From: Bradyrhizobium sp. BR13661
Lineage (GTDB): Bacteria > Pseudomonadota > Alphaproteobacteria > Rhizobiales > Xanthobacteraceae
Assembly: GCF_029892425.1 (NCBI RefSeq)
Contig: NZ_JARXWB010000010.1
Coordinates: 1-64,000 of the forward strand
Direction: 5' to 3'
Length of the DNA: 64,000 bases
Shown here one piece after another: positions 61,881 to 64,000 of the stretch. Numbering within the stretch: position 1 is the stretch's first letter; each line of letters starts with the position of its first letter. A model generated the notes under the pieces. That model saw nothing but the letters and a program-made list of their open reading frames with translations, did no database searches and was not told the DNA's origin. The translations under genes were made by a program, and so were the position numbers.

Positions 61881-62969
61881 CTAGCGCCCCACCTGTCCGC
61901 GATCGCGCAAAAAGTGGTCGGCCAGCACGCAGGCCATCATGGCTTCGCCGACGGGGACGGCGCGGATGCCGACGCAGGGGTCGTGACGGCCTTTTGTCAT
62001 GATCTCGGTGTCGGCGCCCTGTCGATCGACGGTGAGGCGCGGCTGCAGGATCGACGAGGTCGGCTTCACCGCGAAACGCACCACCACCGGCTGTCCGGTG
62101 GAGATACCACCCAGAATGCCGCCGGCATGGTTGGACAAAAAGCGCGTGCCGTCATTGCCGGTGCGCATCTCGTCGGCGTTCTCCTCGCCGGTCAGCTCGG
62201 CCGCACCGAAGCCGGCGCCGATCTCGACGCCCTTCACGGCGTTGATGGTCATCATCGCGCCGGCGAGTTCGGAATCGAGCTTGGCGTAGATCGGCGCACC
62301 AAGGCCGGCCGGCACGCCCTCGGCGACGATCTCGAGCACCGCGCCGATCGAGGAGCCGCTCTTGCGGATGCCGTCGAGATAGGTCTCGAAGAACGCCGCC
62401 TTGTCCTTATCAGGGCAGAAGAACGGGTTCTTCGCGATCTCGTCCCAGTCCCACTTTGCGCGGTCGATCTTGTGCGGCCCCATCTGCACCAGGGCGCCGC
62501 GCACCTTCACGTCAGGCAGCACTTTTCGCGCGATCGCACCGGCGGCGACGCGCATCGCGGTCTCGCGCGCCGAGGAGCGGCCGCCGCCGCGATAGTCGCG
62601 CAGGCCGTACTTCGCCTCATAGGTGAAGTCGGCATGACCGGGGCGAAACTTGTCCTTGATCTCCGAATAGTCCTTGGAGCGCTGGTCGGTGTTCTCGATC
62701 AGGAGCCCGATCGGCGTGCCCGTGGTCACCTGCACACCGGTTTCGGGATGCGCCATCACGCCCGACAGGATCTTCACCTGGTCGGGCTCCTGGCGCTGGG
62801 TCGTGAAGCGCGACTGGCCCGGCTTGCGGCGATCGAGATCCTGCTGGATGTCGGCCTCGGTGAGCGGGATCATCGGCGGGCAGCCGTCAACCACGCAGCC
62901 GATCGCCACCCCATGGCTCTCGCCAAAGGTGGTGACGCGGAACATGTGGCCGAAGGTGTTGAAGGACAT
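61881..62969 (-). CDS. aroC: Chorismate synthase
   Basis: A 362-residue enzyme, the last step of the shikimate pathway: MSFNTFGHMFRVTTFGESHGVAIGCVVDGCPP, RKPGQSRFTTQRQEPDQV, YRGGGRSSARETAMRVAAGAIA and a late FAVKPTSSI. The start at 62969 is chosen; a longer 63002 frame exists. Confidence 0.95.
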   Translation of the reverse strand: MSFNTFGHMFRVTTFGESHGVAIGCVVDGCPPMIPLTEADIQQDLDRRKPGQSRFTTQRQEPDQVKILSGVMAHPETGVQVTTGTPIGLLIENTDQRSKDYSEIKDKFRPGHADFTYEAKYGLRDYRGGGRSSARETAMRVAAGAIARKVLPDVKVRGALVQMGPHKIDRAKWDWDEIAKNPFFCPDKDKAAFFETYLDGIRKSGSSIGAVLEIVAEGVPAGLGAPIYAKLDSELAGAMMTINAVKGVEIGAGFGAAELTGEENADEMRTGNDGTRFLSNHAGGILGGISTGQPVVVRFAVKPTSSILQPRLTVDRQGADTEIMTKGRHDPCVGIRAVPVGEAMMACVLADHFLRDRGQVGR

Positions 62970-63058
62970 ACCGAGCTGCCGCTTAGCGTTGATGTTTTGC
63001 ATAAACGTTGTTTGTCAACGTCGTAGCGCCGAGGAGGATTGGGTTCAACCCTAGTTCC

Positions 63059-63136
63059 GTCATTCCGGGGCGATGCAAAGCATCGAACCCGGAATCTCGA
63101 GATTCCGGGTTCGCCCTTCGGGCGCCCCGGAATGAC
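63059..63136. repeat. 78-bp palindromic repeat
   Basis: GTCATTCCGGGGCG (63059) and CGCCCCGGAATGAC (end 63136) bound a nested inverted repeat (CGAACCCGGAATC/GATTCCGGGTTCG). It lies between aroC and the phosphatase gene; such units are usually multicopy. Confidence 0.8.
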
Positions 63137-63147
63137 AGTGGGTTGGC

Positions 63148-63747
63148 TTAACTATACTTGTCCAGCCGGCCGTCGCGGAACACGTAGACGGCGCCCTGCT
63201 CGATATAGAGCTCGGCGGCGCTGGCCGGCGTCTCCAGGCCGAGCGAGACCATCAGGGCCCGGCAGGTGCCGCCATGGGCGACCGCCACGGTATCGGCCTT
63301 GAGCTCGTCGTACCAGGCGCGCACGCGGACCTGCACGTCGGCGTAGGTCTCCGCACCCGCGGGCCCGACGGTCCATTTGTCGGCAAGGCGCCTCGCATAG
63401 ATCTCGGGATCTCTCGCCTCGCTTTCGGCCAGCGTCAGCCCTTCCCAGACGCCGTAGCCGATCTCGCGCAGGCGATCGTCGAGCGCGTAGTCAGCGACCG
63501 GCAATTCGAGCTTGCCGCGCGCGAGTTCCATGGTCTGGCGCGCTCGGCCGAGCGGGCTCGACACATAGGGCAGTGCGGCCTTGTCGCGGCCGTCGCGCCT
63601 GAGGAGATCGGCCAGGATGAGGCCTGCCTGCACGGCCTGGTCGCGGCCGCGCGCATTCAGCGGAATGTCCCGGGTGCCCTGAAGCCTGCCGAGCGCGTTC
63701 CACTCGGTCTCGCCGTGGCGAAGATAATAGATCGTGGGCACGGGCAT
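63148..63747 (-). CDS. Histidine phosphatase family protein
   Basis: A 199-residue phosphoglycerate mutase-like protein: YYLRHGETEWNALGRLQGTRDIPLNARGRDQA (RHG motif), YVSSPLGRARQTMEL, and VAVAHGGTCRALM with the second His. Substrate unknown. Confidence 0.85.
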   Translation of the reverse strand: MPVPTIYYLRHGETEWNALGRLQGTRDIPLNARGRDQAVQAGLILADLLRRDGRDKAALPYVSSPLGRARQTMELARGKLELPVADYALDDRLREIGYGVWEGLTLAESEARDPEIYARRLADKWTVGPAGAETYADVQVRVRAWYDELKADTVAVAHGGTCRALMVSLGLETPASAAELYIEQGAVYVFRDGRLDKYS

Positions 63748-63759
63748 TGCTGACGGTGG

Positions 63760-64000
63760 TCAGTCCTTCGACGTATCCGAGGCTTCAGGCCGCACCATGC
63801 CCAGCACGTTGTAGCCGGAATCGACATGATGGACCTCGCCGGTGACGCCGCGCGACATGTCGGAGAGGAAATACACCGCGCTGTCGCCGACCTCCTCGAT
63901 CGTCACGTTGCGCCGCAGCGGCGCGTTGAGTTCGTTATACTTCAGAAGAAGGCGTGAATCGGCGATGCCGGCGAAGGCCAGGGTCTTGATCGGACCGGCC
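63760..64000 (-). CDS. fabI: Enoyl-ACP reductase, C-terminal part
   Basis: The minus-strand frame reads AGPIKTLAFAGIADSRLLLKYN, NAPLRRNVTIEEVGDSAVYFLSDM, SRGVTGEVHHVDSGYNVLGMVRPEA before the stop at 63760. These are the FabI C-terminal signatures. The gene continues beyond the window. Confidence 0.92.
   Translation of the reverse strand, partial: AGPIKTLAFAGIADSRLLLKYNELNAPLRRNVTIEEVGDSAVYFLSDMSRGVTGEVHHVDSGYNVLGMVRPEASDTSKD

Noticed and set aside
61914..63026. 370-codon frame antisense to aroC
   Set aside because: aroC is clear on the minus strand.
1..64000. CRISPR array
   Set aside because: No regularly spaced direct repeats were visible.

Overview
The window looks like a chromosome segment of a Bradyrhizobium-type alphaproteobacterium (order Hyphomicrobiales). 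The support is high GC with strong third-position GC in the right half, rhizobial-style small conserved proteins, an alphaproteobacterial core gene set (xseB, dxs, tlyA, crcB, clpS, aroC, fabI), and palindromic intergenic repeats of a kind I associate with this genus. I ran no searches. Family names rest on motifs and recalled family features.

The window splits at a tRNA-Gln(UUG) gene (35584-35658, minus strand). To its left, positions 1 to about 35.58 kb are an accessory island. A tyrosine integrase (34008-35354) lies directly beside the 3' end of the tRNA, which is the usual layout for tRNA-targeted integration. The far end of the island is outside the window. A decayed 3' half of tRNA-Arg(ACG) at 33353-33396 shows a second attachment event inside the island.

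Island, left to right: small conserved rhizobial proteins and an exported thermonuclease-like protein (0.2-2.2 kb); an SRAP/YedK protein and a UvrD-like helicase (2.3-5.1 kb); a dense run of defence-type genes (5.3-13.4 kb), namely an R-X4-H (HEPN-like) protein coupled to a DUF3800 protein, an AbiV-like protein, a frameshifted ApeA-like HEPN gene, two unknown proteins, an XRE/DUF4258 operon and an AbiGi-like protein; a five-gene DISARM-type operon (13.66-25.23 kb) with an adenine methyltransferase, an unrecognised 921-residue protein, and helicase, DUF1998 and phospholipase-D-like subunits; another HEPN-motif protein; a 1779-residue STAND NTPase with an N-terminal PD-(D/E)XK-like nuclease motif (26.6-31.9 kb); a 'mobile mystery' HTH/Fic toxin-antitoxin pair; and the HTH/integrase recombination module. 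This is a defence island.

Right of the tRNA is ordinary core chromosome: acyl-CoA dehydrogenase, MFS permease, enoyl-CoA hydratase, 5'-nucleotidase, histone-deacetylase-like hydrolase, xseB, dxs, a nucleoside deoxyribosyltransferase-like protein, tlyA, a TrmA/RlmD-type methyltransferase, a nitroreductase-like protein and several envelope or hypothetical proteins. Then comes a fluoride-resistance operon (fluoride riboswitch, terminator, MFS, two CrcB, DUF190), clpS, a LysR-controlled leuCD-like/2-hydroxycarboxylate transporter cluster, an adenylate cyclase-like protein, aroC, a histidine phosphatase and the 3' end of fabI.

The best candidates for new biology are the DISARM variant with its unknown large subunit, the nuclease-STAND protein, and the HEPN-DUF3800 and XRE-DUF4258 pairs.
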